The notes under the pieces are model-generated. The model did not search any database and was not told the origin of the DNA. It was given only the letters and a program-made list of their open reading frames with translations. A program made the position numbers and the translations under genes. Shown here piece by piece: positions 43,853 through 51,864 of a DNA stretch of 64,000 bases. The first letter of the stretch is position 1. Every line of letters begins with the position of its first letter. Source of the stretch: 20CM-2-65-7 sp963830455 (lineage in GTDB: Bacteria; Gemmatimonadota; Gemmatimonadetes; Gemmatimonadales; GWC2-71-9); contig CAWHMT010000001.1 in the NCBI GenBank assembly GCA_963830455.1, positions 62,001 through 126,000 of the forward strand. The letters run 5' to 3'.

Positions 43853-44932
43853 ATGATCGTTCGACCCGCGCTGCTGCTTTTGGCCGCCGCATTTCTCATC
43901 AGTCCCGCAGCCGCACAATCCTCACGACACGTCCTCAAAGGCGATTCCGTCGCCATCTACAATCTCGTCGGCGAGCTGCGCGTCGAGCCGGGTTCCGGCA
44001 GCGACGTGGTGGTACAAGTGCAGCGCGGCGGCGAGGACTCCGCGAGGCTCGAGATCCAGTCGGGTCCGCTCCGCGGCCGCGAGACGCTGCGCATCATCTA
44101 TCCCGACGACGTCATCATCATGCCGGAGTGGGGCCGCGGCTGGAGCACCACGCTGCGGGTCCGCGACGACGGCACCTTTGGTGACGACGGAGACATCAGC
44201 GGTGGGCGGCACCGTGGCTGGAGCGGCGACGGCCACGAGGTGCGGATCACCGGACGTTCCCGGAACGGTCTGGAAGCGTATGCCGATCTGCGCGTCGCGG
44301 TCCCCAAGGGCAAGACGATCCGGGTGAACCTGGGCGCCGGCAAAGCCTTCGTCAGCAACGTGGAGGGCACCATTCGCGTCGCGGCTGCTTCGGCCGACGT
44401 CGCCGCCGATCGGACGCGCGGCACGCTGCACGTTGCGACCGGGTCGGGAAATGTCGATCTGCGTACCGCCTCCGGCGACGTGCTGCTCGAGACCGGGTCG
44501 GGCGACATCACGGTTTCCGGCGTGCAGGGCTCGAGCCTGCGGCTCGAGACGGGGTCGGGCAACGTGACGATCACCGATGGGAAGGCCGGCACCTTCCATG
44601 TGGAGACCGGGTCGGGCGATATCGAAGCGACGGGGTCCTCCGGCGACGATCTGTCGTTCGAGACCGGAAGCGGCAGTGTGGATGTCTCGCTGGTGACCAC
44701 GTTCCGCTCGCTCAGCATCGAGACGGGATCGGGCGACGTGACGCTGCGAGTGCCGCCGACCGTCGGCGCGGAAGTGGACCTCGATACCGGCAGCGGCGAC
44801 ATCGATCTCGGCGGATTGACGCTGCAGGTGCGCCGGATCGAGCACGATCATGTGACCGGAACGCTGGGTGACGGGAAGGGACGCTTGTCGGTCGAGACCG
44901 GATCCGGCAACGTGCGGCTGCAGAAACTCTAG
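43853..44932 (+). CDS. Exported DUF4097 beta-solenoid protein with TGSGD repeats
   Basis: 359-aa protein with signal MIVRPALLLLAAAFLISPAAAQ and a GGAG ribosome site. From about residue 95 it is a right-handed beta-helix type array. At least eight rungs of 15-22 residues each turn at a T-G-S-G-(D/N/S) corner (for example LETGSGDITVSG, VETGSGDIEATG, IETGSGDVTLRV). DUF4097 proteins are often encoded near envelope-stress genes, but no activity is proven. The stop overlaps that of the convergent S4 gene at CTAG. A second DUF4097 protein with a different corner motif is at 49213. Confidence 0.9.
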   Translation: MIVRPALLLLAAAFLISPAAAQSSRHVLKGDSVAIYNLVGELRVEPGSGSDVVVQVQRGGEDSARLEIQSGPLRGRETLRIIYPDDVIIMPEWGRGWSTTLRVRDDGTFGDDGDISGGRHRGWSGDGHEVRITGRSRNGLEAYADLRVAVPKGKTIRVNLGAGKAFVSNVEGTIRVAAASADVAADRTRGTLHVATGSGNVDLRTASGDVLLETGSGDITVSGVQGSSLRLETGSGNVTITDGKAGTFHVETGSGDIEATGSSGDDLSFETGSGSVDVSLVTTFRSLSIETGSGDVTLRVPPTVGAEVDLDTGSGDIDLGGLTLQVRRIEHDHVTGTLGDGKGRLSVETGSGNVRLQKL

Positions 44933-45318
44933 AAGCCTTCTTCCTCGAGCCGCTGGATGTCGCGGCGCTCTTTCTTTGTCGGCCGGCCCTTGCCTTGATA
45001 GGTTGGGGCCGGCGCGATTTTGTGGGCTTCGGCGAGACGTGCGCGCGCGGCGCGGCCTTCGGCCGTTTCATCGTAGAGCAGCTGCGCGTCACGAGCAGAA
45101 CCGCGCCGCTGGGTGACGGCGCGCACCGTCACAAACCAGTCGTACGGCCCGACGCGCACCCGCACCGCGTCGCCGACTCGCAACTGCTTCGCCGATTTGG
45201 CACGCGTGCCGTTGACATGGACCTTGCCGCCGGCGACCGCAGCTGCAGCGAGTGCACGCGTCTTAAAGAAACGAGCCGCCCAGAGCCAGCGGTCTAGCCG
45301 CACCGTGTCTTCGTTCAT
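44929..45318 (-). CDS. hslR: S4-domain RNA-binding protein, Hsp15-like
   Basis: 129-aa protein. The S4 RNA-binding domain occupies residues 5-70 (VRLDRWLWAARFFKTRALAA, GGKVHVNGTRAKSAKQLRVGD), followed by a basic tail (GRPTKKERRDIQRLEEE). This is the architecture of Hsp15, which binds stalled 50S subunits carrying peptidyl-tRNA. The start has AAGGA four bases upstream. The gene is convergent with DUF4097 and divergent from the radical SAM gene across only 27 bp. Confidence 0.9.
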   Translation of the reverse strand: MNEDTVRLDRWLWAARFFKTRALAAAAVAGGKVHVNGTRAKSAKQLRVGDAVRVRVGPYDWFVTVRAVTQRRGSARDAQLLYDETAEGRAARARLAEAHKIAPAPTYQGKGRPTKKERRDIQRLEEEGF

Positions 45319-45345
45319 AATTCCTTGGGTGAGCCTTCATGAAAG

Positions 45346-46419
45346 ATGCTGCAATTTGGCGTGATGAATGATGCCCACACCGCCCGCCGTTTCGTTTTCG
45401 ACCGGGCGCCATTGCGCGTGTACTGGGAAGTCACACGTGCGTGCGATCTGGCTTGCCGGCACTGCCGCGCCGAAGCACGGCCTGATCCGGACCCGGATGA
45501 GCTTACCACCCAGCAAGCACGAGCGCTGCTGGAGGACTTGCTCGCGTTTGCTCCAGCGGGCGATGCGCTGCCGCGCCTAGTGCTGACCGGGGGCGATCCG
45601 CTCAAGCGAGCCGATCTCTTCGATCTGATCAGTGCGGCACGGGCCCGTGGCTTCAAGGTCTCGATCTCTCCCAGCGCGACGCCGTTGCTCACGCCCGGCG
45701 TGATTACGCGATTCCGCGCAGCCGGTGTCGAGGCGATCTCGCTATCGCTCGACGGATCGAGGCCCGCGCGTCACGACGCGTTGCGGGGCATCCCGGGCAC
45801 CTATGACCGCACGCTGGCCGCCGCGCGGATGGCCGAGCTGGTCGCGCTCCCGGTGCAAATCAACACGCTGGTGGCTGGCGAGACGCTCGGCGATCTGCCG
45901 GAGATCTACGAGCGCGTCTGCGATGTCGGCGCGGCGCGCTGGAGTCTCTTCTTCCTCGTGACGGTGGGCCGCGGCGCCACGTTGCAGCCGGTCACGCCGC
46001 GAGAGGCCGATGCCGTGATGCGGTGGGCGGGAGGTCTGCGCAAGCAGCGCAACATCCCGCTCGTCACCACCACGGAAGCGCCGCATTTCCGGCGCGTGAT
46101 GCGTGAAATGACCCACGCCCCGCGTGGCCACGCCGGCGGCATCCGCGACGGCAACGGCATCTTGTTCATCTCGCACACGGGCGACGTGACACCCGCGGGG
46201 TTTCTTCCCACGGTCGTCGGCAACGTCACGCGCGATGACATTGTGACGCTCTATCGCGACGACCCTCTCTTCGTCGCGTTGCGGGCGCCGGATGGCTTTG
46301 GTGGTCGTTGCGGCCGCTGCGAGCTACGCTGGGAGTGTGGGGGCTCGCGCTCGCGTGCGCTCGCCACCTGTGGTGACCCGCTCGCGGAAGACCCGCTCTG
46401 CACCTACATCCCCGTCTGA
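45346..46419 (+). CDS. Radical SAM/SPASM-type protein (TIGR04053-like)
   Basis: 357-aa radical SAM enzyme. The [4Fe-4S]/SAM motif is CDLACRHC (Cys about 31, 35 and 38), with LTGGDPLKRADL as the GGE-like motif. The C-terminal CGRCELRWECGG and downstream LATCGD/PLCTYIP supply cysteines for one or two auxiliary clusters (SPASM-like). The family is related to heme-d1 and PQQ-type maturases but has no proven substrate. No precursor peptide of clear type is encoded beside it. ATG 45346 was used; ATG 45364 is an alternative. Confidence 0.85.
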   Translation: MLQFGVMNDAHTARRFVFDRAPLRVYWEVTRACDLACRHCRAEARPDPDPDELTTQQARALLEDLLAFAPAGDALPRLVLTGGDPLKRADLFDLISAARARGFKVSISPSATPLLTPGVITRFRAAGVEAISLSLDGSRPARHDALRGIPGTYDRTLAAARMAELVALPVQINTLVAGETLGDLPEIYERVCDVGAARWSLFFLVTVGRGATLQPVTPREADAVMRWAGGLRKQRNIPLVTTTEAPHFRRVMREMTHAPRGHAGGIRDGNGILFISHTGDVTPAGFLPTVVGNVTRDDIVTLYRDDPLFVALRAPDGFGGRCGRCELRWECGGSRSRALATCGDPLAEDPLCTYIPV

Positions 46420-46472
46420 TCGGCCCAGAGCCATCTATCCAGTCGCACTCTGCCGGCATTCATGCCGAAGGG

Positions 46473-46478
46473 TATTAT
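46473..46478 (+). promoter_or_regulatory. -10 box of a probable leaderless promoter (SRPBCC gene)
   Basis: TATTAT ends 8 nt before ATG 46487. There is no Shine-Dalgarno sequence. This gap of 67 bp follows the radical SAM stop and appears to hold nothing else. Confidence 0.6.
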
Positions 46479-46486
46479 CAACCGTC

Positions 46487-47011
46487 ATGAAATGGGTCCT
46501 GATAGTTGTTGGTGCGGTTATCGGACTGGTGGCCTTGATGGCCCTGATCGGCGCGTTCGTCCCGCGAGAACATCGGGCGACGAGCACGGTCACTCTGCAT
46601 CAGCCGCCCGATAGTGTCTGGAAGGTGGTGCGCGACCTGGGTGGCGTCCCGGCGTGGTGGCCGGAGATCAAGGAGTCGGTGCGGCAGCCCGACAAGAATG
46701 GCCAGGAAGTCTGGCGACAGAAAATGAGCGGGTGGGACGTTCCGCTCATCGTCATCGAGTCCACGCCCGGCCGACGCCTGGTGACACAGATCGATACCAG
46801 TGCCGGTGGCGCGTTCGGGGGAACCTGGACCTACGAGCTGGTACCCGATTCGGGAGGCACAAGAATCAGCGTGACAGAAGCAGGCTGGATCGCGAATCCG
46901 ATCTTCCGGTTTCTGTCACGCTTTGTATTCGGCTACTACGGCACTCTCGACGGCTATCTAAAGGCCCTGGGCAAGCACTTTGGTGAGGACGTGCAGCCTG
47001 CGCATTCCTGA
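46487..47011 (+). CDS. Membrane-anchored SRPBCC (START-like) protein
   Basis: 174-aa protein with one N-terminal helix (MKWVLIVVGAVIGLVALMALIGA), then a polyketide-cyclase/SRPBCC ligand-binding fold (STVTLHQPPDSVWKVVRDLG, WPEIKESVRQP, GGTWTYELVPDSGGTRISVTE, split). The fold holds hydrophobic ligands; the ligand is unknown. ATG 46487 was chosen for the membrane anchor and the TATTAT box 8 nt upstream. It is convergent with the BI-1 gene, one base apart. Confidence 0.85.
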   Translation: MKWVLIVVGAVIGLVALMALIGAFVPREHRATSTVTLHQPPDSVWKVVRDLGGVPAWWPEIKESVRQPDKNGQEVWRQKMSGWDVPLIVIESTPGRRLVTQIDTSAGGAFGGTWTYELVPDSGGTRISVTEAGWIANPIFRFLSRFVFGYYGTLDGYLKALGKHFGEDVQPAHS

Positions 47012-47012
47012 T

Positions 47013-47744
47013 TCATCTGCTCCGCAGTTTGGACAGCAGTCTGAGAATCGCCACGTACAGCCAAATCAGCGTGACGACGAGCCCAAACGCCGCATACCAC
47101 TCCATCTGCTTCGGCGCCCCGTGCTCCACACCCTGCTCGATGAAGTCGAAATCGAGCACGAGATTCAACGCCGCAATCGTAATGACGAACAGGCTGAAGC
47201 CGATACCGAGCAGTGAGCCTTCGTGCAGCATCCCGATGTGCACGCCCGCGAACGAGAGCCCGATCGCCACGAGATAGAACAGCGCGATCGCGCCGGTCGC
47301 CGCGCAGACGCCCAGTTTAAAATTCTCGGTCACGGGAATGATGCGCAGGCGATACACGATCAGCAGCGCAATCAGCACGCCGAACGTGAGCGCCACCGCC
47401 TGAATCACGATGCCCTTGAACTGAGCCTCGTAGATCGCGGAGATCGCGCCCAGCGCGAGTCCCTGGAGCGCGGCATAAACGGGAGCGGTGAACCTGGCGA
47501 TTCCCGGCGCGAATACCGTGACGAGTCCCACGACGAATCCGCCGACCAGGCCCGCTAACAGGTAGCCTTCGATCGGCGCGCCAATGAATGACTCCATCCA
47601 GGTCCAGGTCGCCGTCGCCATCAGAATCAGCAGCAGGAACGCGGTGCGGTTGACGGTCCCTTCGAGCGTCATGACCGGTGCGCCTGCGACGCGCTGGACG
47701 CCCGCGAATGTCTTCGCGTTCAGGACGGGGTTGGTGCTGCGCAT
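47013..47744 (-). CDS. Bax inhibitor-1/YccA family membrane protein
   Basis: 243-aa protein with about seven hydrophobic segments. The N-terminus MRSTNPVLNAKTFAGVQR and the long repeat of small-residue helices (GLVTVFAPGIARFTAPVYAALQGLALGAIS in part, VLDFDFIEQGVEHGAPKQMEWYAAFGL in part) match the YccA/BI-1-like group often annotated YbhL/YccA. E. coli YccA modulates the FtsH protease; other BI-1 proteins are pH-dependent calcium leaks. It has a good GGAGG ribosome site and a -35/-10 promoter, unlike many neighbours. Confidence 0.92.
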   Translation of the reverse strand: MRSTNPVLNAKTFAGVQRVAGAPVMTLEGTVNRTAFLLLILMATATWTWMESFIGAPIEGYLLAGLVGGFVVGLVTVFAPGIARFTAPVYAALQGLALGAISAIYEAQFKGIVIQAVALTFGVLIALLIVYRLRIIPVTENFKLGVCAATGAIALFYLVAIGLSFAGVHIGMLHEGSLLGIGFSLFVITIAALNLVLDFDFIEQGVEHGAPKQMEWYAAFGLVVTLIWLYVAILRLLSKLRSR

Positions 47745-47776
47745 ACCACGCCTCCAAGGGGCTCGTTGGGGGCCCT

Positions 47777-47805
47777 AACCTACAAAACTCGCGACGTTTT
47801 TACAA
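47777..47805 (-). promoter_or_regulatory. Putative sigma-70-type promoter of the BI-1 gene
   Basis: On the minus strand TTGTAA (47805-47800) and TAGGTT (47782-47777) are separated by exactly 17 bp, 32 nt before the start codon, which has GGAGG six bases ahead of it. This is a classical leadered promoter layout in an AT-richer stretch. Confidence 0.5.
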
Positions 47806-47825
47806 AAATCCGTGCTGCGCCGTGG

Positions 47826-49127
47826 TCAGGGACGCGTCGTACTCAAGTAATCCACCGCGAGATAGGCCAGAGCACGCACGCCGGTGGGTAGCGCCGCCTC
47901 GTCCACGAAGAACCTCGGCGAATGGTTCGGCGCCACCTTGCTGGGATCGGTCCCCGGCGGTGTGATCCCCAGGAAGAAGAACATTCCCGGAATGCGCTGC
48001 TGATAGCGAGAAAAATCCTCGGCGGTCGTGCTGGGCGTTGCGAGCACGAGGTGGCTCGCTCCGGCAACGATGCGCAGCGTCGGCACCATTTTCTCCGTCA
48101 ACGCCGCATCGTTGTACGTCACCGCCGTGATGGTGTCGATGACGACCTGGGCGGTTGCGCCCGCGCTTTGCGCGATCGATTCCGCCGTTCGCCGCACCCG
48201 TTGGTGGATGTCGTTGCGCATCGCGGGGTCGAACGTTCGGATCGTGCCGAGCATCACGACACTGTCGGGGATGATGTTGAAGCGCACGCCCCCGTTGATC
48301 GCGCCGACCGTGACGACGGCCGGCGCCGTTGTCAGATCCACCTGGCGGCTCGTGATGGTCTGCAGACCGATGACAATTTGCGACGAGACGACGATGGGAT
48401 CGACGCCCGCCCACGGCAGCGCGCCGTGGGTCTGACGACCCCTGACGACGATGCGGAACGCGTCCGCCCCCGCCATGATGCCTCCCGCCCGGTAGCGGAT
48501 TTCGCCTGCCGGGAACGGGAACACGTGGAGGCCGAAGATGGCGCCCGGCTTCGGATCGTCGAGAACGCCTTCCTCGATCATCAGCTGAGCGCCGCCGCGC
48601 TCGCCGGGCGGCGCGCCTTCCTCGGCGGGCTGGAAGATGAACTTCACCGTGCCCGGGAGGTCGGCGCGCATGCCGGCCAGCACCTCGGCGACGCCCATCA
48701 ACATCGCGGTGTGCGTGTCGTGGCCGCACGCGTGCATCACGCCCACGTCCTGGCCGTTGTACGTCGTGCGGACCTTCGACGCGAAGGGCAGATCGACCGC
48801 TTCGGCCACGGGGAGCGCGTCCATATCGGCGCGCAACGCGACGACCGGGCCGGGTTTGCCACCGCGTAAGACGCCGACCACTCCGGTGTGCGCGACTCCC
48901 GTCCGGACTTCCAGGCCAAGTGATCGGAGATGATTCGCGACCAGCTCGGCGGTACGCGTCTCGCGATTGGACAGCTCGGGATGTTGATGGATGTCGCGGC
49001 GCCACGCTACGACCTTGCCCTGGACTTGGGCCGCGCGCCTATCGACTTCGGTGCGAAGAGCGTCCGACTGCGCTTCGAGACGGAGTCCGGCCGTTAAGGC
49101 TACCAGTACCAGTACGATGGATCGCAT
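47826..49127 (-). CDS. Exported M20D family amidohydrolase
   Basis: 433-aa enzyme with signal MRSIVLVLVALTAGLRLEAQ, otherwise like the cytosolic M20D protein at 24825-25979. Metal motifs: DIHQHPELSNRET, CGHDTHTAM, EEGAPPGERGG, GLHVFPFP, and the final His in APNHSPRFFVDE. It probably hydrolyses N-acyl or amidated amino acids in the periplasm. ATG 49127 follows a TAGCTT box by 6 nt, suggesting a leaderless message. Confidence 0.93.
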   Translation of the reverse strand: MRSIVLVLVALTAGLRLEAQSDALRTEVDRRAAQVQGKVVAWRRDIHQHPELSNRETRTAELVANHLRSLGLEVRTGVAHTGVVGVLRGGKPGPVVALRADMDALPVAEAVDLPFASKVRTTYNGQDVGVMHACGHDTHTAMLMGVAEVLAGMRADLPGTVKFIFQPAEEGAPPGERGGAQLMIEEGVLDDPKPGAIFGLHVFPFPAGEIRYRAGGIMAGADAFRIVVRGRQTHGALPWAGVDPIVVSSQIVIGLQTITSRQVDLTTAPAVVTVGAINGGVRFNIIPDSVVMLGTIRTFDPAMRNDIHQRVRRTAESIAQSAGATAQVVIDTITAVTYNDAALTEKMVPTLRIVAGASHLVLATPSTTAEDFSRYQQRIPGMFFFLGITPPGTDPSKVAPNHSPRFFVDEAALPTGVRALAYLAVDYLSTTRP

Positions 49128-49133
49128 GCGTCT

Positions 49134-49139
49134 AAGCTA
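49134..49139 (-). promoter_or_regulatory. -10 box of a probable leaderless promoter (exported M20D gene)
   Basis: TAGCTT on the minus strand, then AGACGC and ATG 49127 (6 nt). No Shine-Dalgarno sequence is seen. The rest of the 85-bp divergent gap 49128-49212 shows only a GGAG ribosome site for the plus-strand gene. Confidence 0.5.
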
Positions 49140-49212
49140 GCGAATCCCCGCAACCCTTCCACCGTAGGGAGTGTCGAACCCTGTACAACCCCGTTCATTT
49201 GGAGTCCGTCCC

Positions 49213-50040
49213 ATGATCCGTGTATTCGCCGCCGTCGCGCTCGCCCTGGTCATCCCTGCGACCGCGCTCCGCGCACAAGAAAGCAATGAGGAATGGTTGG
49301 ATGATTGCCGCGACGGGTGGGGCGACTACGGCTCGCGCGCGCGGCACTGTGAGATCCGCGAGCTGGGTATGAAGCCCTCCAAGGGCCCGTTCAGCGTGGA
49401 GCCGGGCATGAATGGCGGAGTCGAGATCATCGGCTGGAATCGCGACAGCATCGCGATCACGGCGCGGATTCAGGTGAATGCGCGCACCCAGGACGACGCC
49501 GAGGCGATCGCGCGCGACATCAGGATCGAGGCTGCCGGCGGCGTGGTGCGCGTGACCGGCGCGCGCAGCTCCTCCGGGCGCCATCAGAATTGGGGAGTCA
49601 CGTTCATCGTGATGGTCCCGCGCAAGACCGACCTGACGCTCTCGACCGAGAACGGCCCGCTCTCGGTGAGTGATGTGACTGGGACGATGGATCTCGAGAC
49701 CCAGAACGGTCCGCTGTCGCTGTCGGGGGTGGGCGGCGACGTGCATGCCAGCGCACAGAACGGCCCGTTGGAGGTCGACTTGATCGGAACGAAGTGGGAA
49801 GGAACCGGGCTGGACGCGCGCACGCAGAATGGCCCAGCGGATTTGCGAATCCCCGACAACTACAACGCCAAGATCGAATTCGGCACGGTGAATGGGCCGA
49901 TGGACGTCGGGTTCCCGATGACTGTGACGATCAGCGGCCGTGTCAAAGACCGGATTTCGACGACGCTGGGCAGCGGTGGGCCGCCGGTTCGCGTCGTGAC
50001 GACGAATGGGCCCATGACGGTGCGGCGCAGCGGGATCTAA
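49213..50040 (+). CDS. Exported DUF4097-like beta-solenoid protein with NGP repeats
   Basis: 275-aa protein with signal MIRVFAAVALALVIPATALRAQ and GGAG eight bases before the ATG. After a beta-rich N-terminal part (residues 25-140), six rungs turn at N-G-P corners (STENGPLSVSD, LETQNGPLSLSG, SAQNGPLEVDL, RTQNGPADLRI, GTVNGPMDVGF, TTNGPMTVRR). It is clearly the same fold class as the TGSGD protein at 43853 but with a different corner triplet. The stop shares CTA with the convergent deaminase gene. Confidence 0.88.
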   Translation: MIRVFAAVALALVIPATALRAQESNEEWLDDCRDGWGDYGSRARHCEIRELGMKPSKGPFSVEPGMNGGVEIIGWNRDSIAITARIQVNARTQDDAEAIARDIRIEAAGGVVRVTGARSSSGRHQNWGVTFIVMVPRKTDLTLSTENGPLSVSDVTGTMDLETQNGPLSLSGVGGDVHASAQNGPLEVDLIGTKWEGTGLDARTQNGPADLRIPDNYNAKIEFGTVNGPMDVGFPMTVTISGRVKDRISTTLGSGGPPVRVVTTNGPMTVRRSGI

Positions 50041-50480
50041 ACGCCGATATCCTCGTTCCACAGCTCGGGGTGCGTTCGGATGAAGTCGACCATGAGCCGG
50101 ATGCACGTGGGATCCTGACGCACCTCGAGGGTTACGCCTCGGCTCGCGAGCAGCGCCTCTTCGCCCTTGAACGTCGTGTTCTCGCCGATGATCACGCGGG
50201 GAATGCCGTACAGCAGGATGGCGCCGCTGCACATCGCACAAGGGGACAGCGTCGTGTAGAGCGTCGCGTCGCGGTAGACCGCCGCGGGCTGTCGCCCGGC
50301 GTTCTCGAGCGCGTCCATTTCACCGTGCAGCACCGCGCTCCCTTTCTGCACTCGCCGATTGTGTCCTCTGCCGATGATCTTGCCGCGCCACACGATCACG
50401 GAGCCGATGGGAATGCCCCCTTCGCGCATTCCCTGCTCGGCCTCCTGAATCGCCGCGACCAGAAATGGATCGTCGCTCAC
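50037..50480 (-). CDS. Cytosine deaminase, yeast FCY1-like (CDA fold)
   Basis: 147-aa zinc deaminase of the cytidine-deaminase-like fold. Zinc ligands and the proton shuttle are in LHGEMDAL (His, Glu) and SPCAMCSGA (two Cys). Several segments recall yeast cytosine deaminase: GGIPIGSVIV, GRGHNRRVQKGSAVLHGE, YRDATLYTTLSPCAMC, LLYGIPRVIIGEN and the C-terminal ending WNEDIGV, where yeast has WFEDIGE. This is a far closer match than to TadA or guanine deaminase, so cytosine to uracil conversion is likely. It overlaps the TIP30-like gene by 4 nt. The comparison is from memory of the yeast sequence. Confidence 0.8.
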   Translation of the reverse strand: MSDDPFLVAAIQEAEQGMREGGIPIGSVIVWRGKIIGRGHNRRVQKGSAVLHGEMDALENAGRQPAAVYRDATLYTTLSPCAMCSGAILLYGIPRVIIGENTTFKGEEALLASRGVTLEVRQDPTCIRLMVDFIRTHPELWNEDIGV

Positions 50481-51139
50481 GCGGCCAGGCTCGCGCGCAT
50501 CGCGTCGTACTCGAACACGTTGGGCCCCCGTGGCGCTTCGCGCGCGACGCGCACCATCGCCCGTGCGACGTCGCTTGCCTCGATCGAGCGGTAGCGGCGC
50601 AGCCGGCTCACGAGCAAGGGCTGGAGCAGTGGGGTCACCAGCATCGCGATGCGCTCACCCAGTCGAAATTCGCCGCGTTTGCCGAGCAGCAATCCCGGTC
50701 GAAAGATCTGGACGGCGCGATAGGGAAGCTTGCGCACCGCCGCTTCGACTTCGCCCTTCACCCGGCTATAGAACACGCGTGCTTCCGGGTCGGCGCCGAT
50801 CGCGCTGACCAGCAGGAATTGGGTCGCGCCGGCGCGCACGCCCGCGCGCGCGAGGCCGATGACGAAGTCGTGATCGACGCGTCGGAACGCGGCTTGCGAG
50901 CCCGCCTGCTTGATCGTCGTGCCGAGGCAGCAGAAGACGTCGTCGGCGCGCGGCAGGTCGCCCTGCGCTTCGATCGCGCCCAGATCGAGCACGCGCTGTT
51001 CCAGCTTTTCGTGGCGGAGCGGCGCGGCGCGCCGTCCGACCGTCACGACGCGTGACCACGTGTCGCCCGCGAGCAGGAGCTCGAGCACGTGACTGCCGAC
51101 CAGACCGGTGGCGCCGGCGAGGAGCGCGGTGCGGCTCAT
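50477..51139 (-). CDS. NAD(P)-binding oxidoreductase, TIP30/HTATIP2-like
   Basis: 220-aa short-chain-dehydrogenase-like protein. The nucleotide-binding loop is LLAGATGLVGSHVLELL, with FCCLGTTIKQAGSQAAFRRVD and LLVSAIGADPEARVFYSRVKGEVE, which contains the YxxxK motif. This matches the TIP30/HTATIP2 and YkgG-like Rossmann proteins; the substrate is unknown. The ATG follows a TACTTT box by 8 nt and is divergent from ccdA across 29 bp. Confidence 0.85.
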   Translation of the reverse strand: MSRTALLAGATGLVGSHVLELLLAGDTWSRVVTVGRRAAPLRHEKLEQRVLDLGAIEAQGDLPRADDVFCCLGTTIKQAGSQAAFRRVDHDFVIGLARAGVRAGATQFLLVSAIGADPEARVFYSRVKGEVEAAVRKLPYRAVQIFRPGLLLGKRGEFRLGERIAMLVTPLLQPLLVSRLRRYRSIEASDVARAMVRVAREAPRGPNVFEYDAMRASLAA

Positions 51140-51147
51140 GACCGCGA

Positions 51148-51161
51148 AAAGTAGTTATTAT
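51148..51161. promoter_or_regulatory. Back-to-back -10 boxes between TIP30-like and ccdA genes
   Basis: In a 29-bp gap, TACTTT on the minus strand (51153-51148) ends 8 nt before ATG 51139, and TATTAT on the plus strand (51156-51161) ends 7 nt before GTG 51169. Neither gene has a Shine-Dalgarno sequence, so both messages are probably leaderless. Confidence 0.6.
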
Positions 51162-51168
51162 CTCGCGC

Positions 51169-51864
51169 GTGGGAATCTCCGAGGCGCTGCAACACAATCC
51201 GTTGGCTGCCGTGGCGCTGCTGTTCGTCGCCGGGCTCGTGACGAGCCTCAATCCCTGCATCTACCCGATGATTCCGATTACCGCCGGCACGCTCGCCGGC
51301 GTGAACGCCCAGGGTCGCACGCGCCGCCGCACGGTGGGCTTGACCCTGACGTACGTCAGCGGCCTGGCGCTGTTCTATGCGCTGCTCGGCATGATCGCGG
51401 GGATGACCGGCTCGTTGTTCGGCACCATCGGCGCGAGCTATTGGGCGCGACTCGTGATCGGCAATCTGCTGCTCGTGTTCGCGCTGGCGATGCTCGAGGT
51501 TATCCCCGTCCGCTTGCCGACGCGGCTCGCGGCGTGGGCAGGAGGACTGGGCGGCGGCTCGTATCCAGCCGTCTTCCTGCTGGGCGCGACGTCGGGCTTG
51601 GTCGCCGCGCCGTGCGGAGCGCCGGCGTTCGCCGCGGTGCTCACCTGGGTCGCGACGACACGCAGCGCGGTGCTCGGCTTCATCTACTTGTTCATGTTCT
51701 CGCTGGGCATGGCAGCGCTGCTCGTGGTGGTCGGACTGTTTTCCGGTACGCTGTCGGCCCTGCCGCGCGCCGGAGCGTGGATGTCGTGGATCAAAAAGGC
51801 GGCAGGTGTGGTTCTACTGCTCATGGCTGAATACTATTTCGTGAAAGCTGGACAGGTCTGGTGA
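51169..51864 (+). CDS. ccdA: CcdA-type thiol-disulfide membrane transporter
   Basis: 231-aa membrane protein with six hydrophobic segments, equivalent to the DsbD transmembrane domain. It carries the redox cysteines in TSLNPCIYPMIPITAGT (about residue 29) and AAPCGAPAFAAVL (about 148), in two pseudo-repeats. It moves reducing equivalents from cytosolic thioredoxin to periplasmic partners. The partner is probably the TlpA-like protein whose gene overlaps by 4 nt, and perhaps through it the peroxiredoxin convergent to it. It has a GTG start and a TATTAT box 7 nt upstream. Confidence 0.92.
   Translation: MGISEALQHNPLAAVALLFVAGLVTSLNPCIYPMIPITAGTLAGVNAQGRTRRRTVGLTLTYVSGLALFYALLGMIAGMTGSLFGTIGASYWARLVIGNLLLVFALAMLEVIPVRLPTRLAAWAGGLGGGSYPAVFLLGATSGLVAAPCGAPAFAAVLTWVATTRSAVLGFIYLFMFSLGMAALLVVVGLFSGTLSALPRAGAWMSWIKKAAGVVLLLMAEYYFVKAGQVW

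Noticed and set aside
45346..46419. Radical SAM protein as maturase of the nearby sulfatase
   Set aside because: Its cysteine pattern and C-terminus fit the TIGR04053-type family rather than anaerobic sulfatase-maturating enzymes, and the genes are 4 kb apart on opposite strands.
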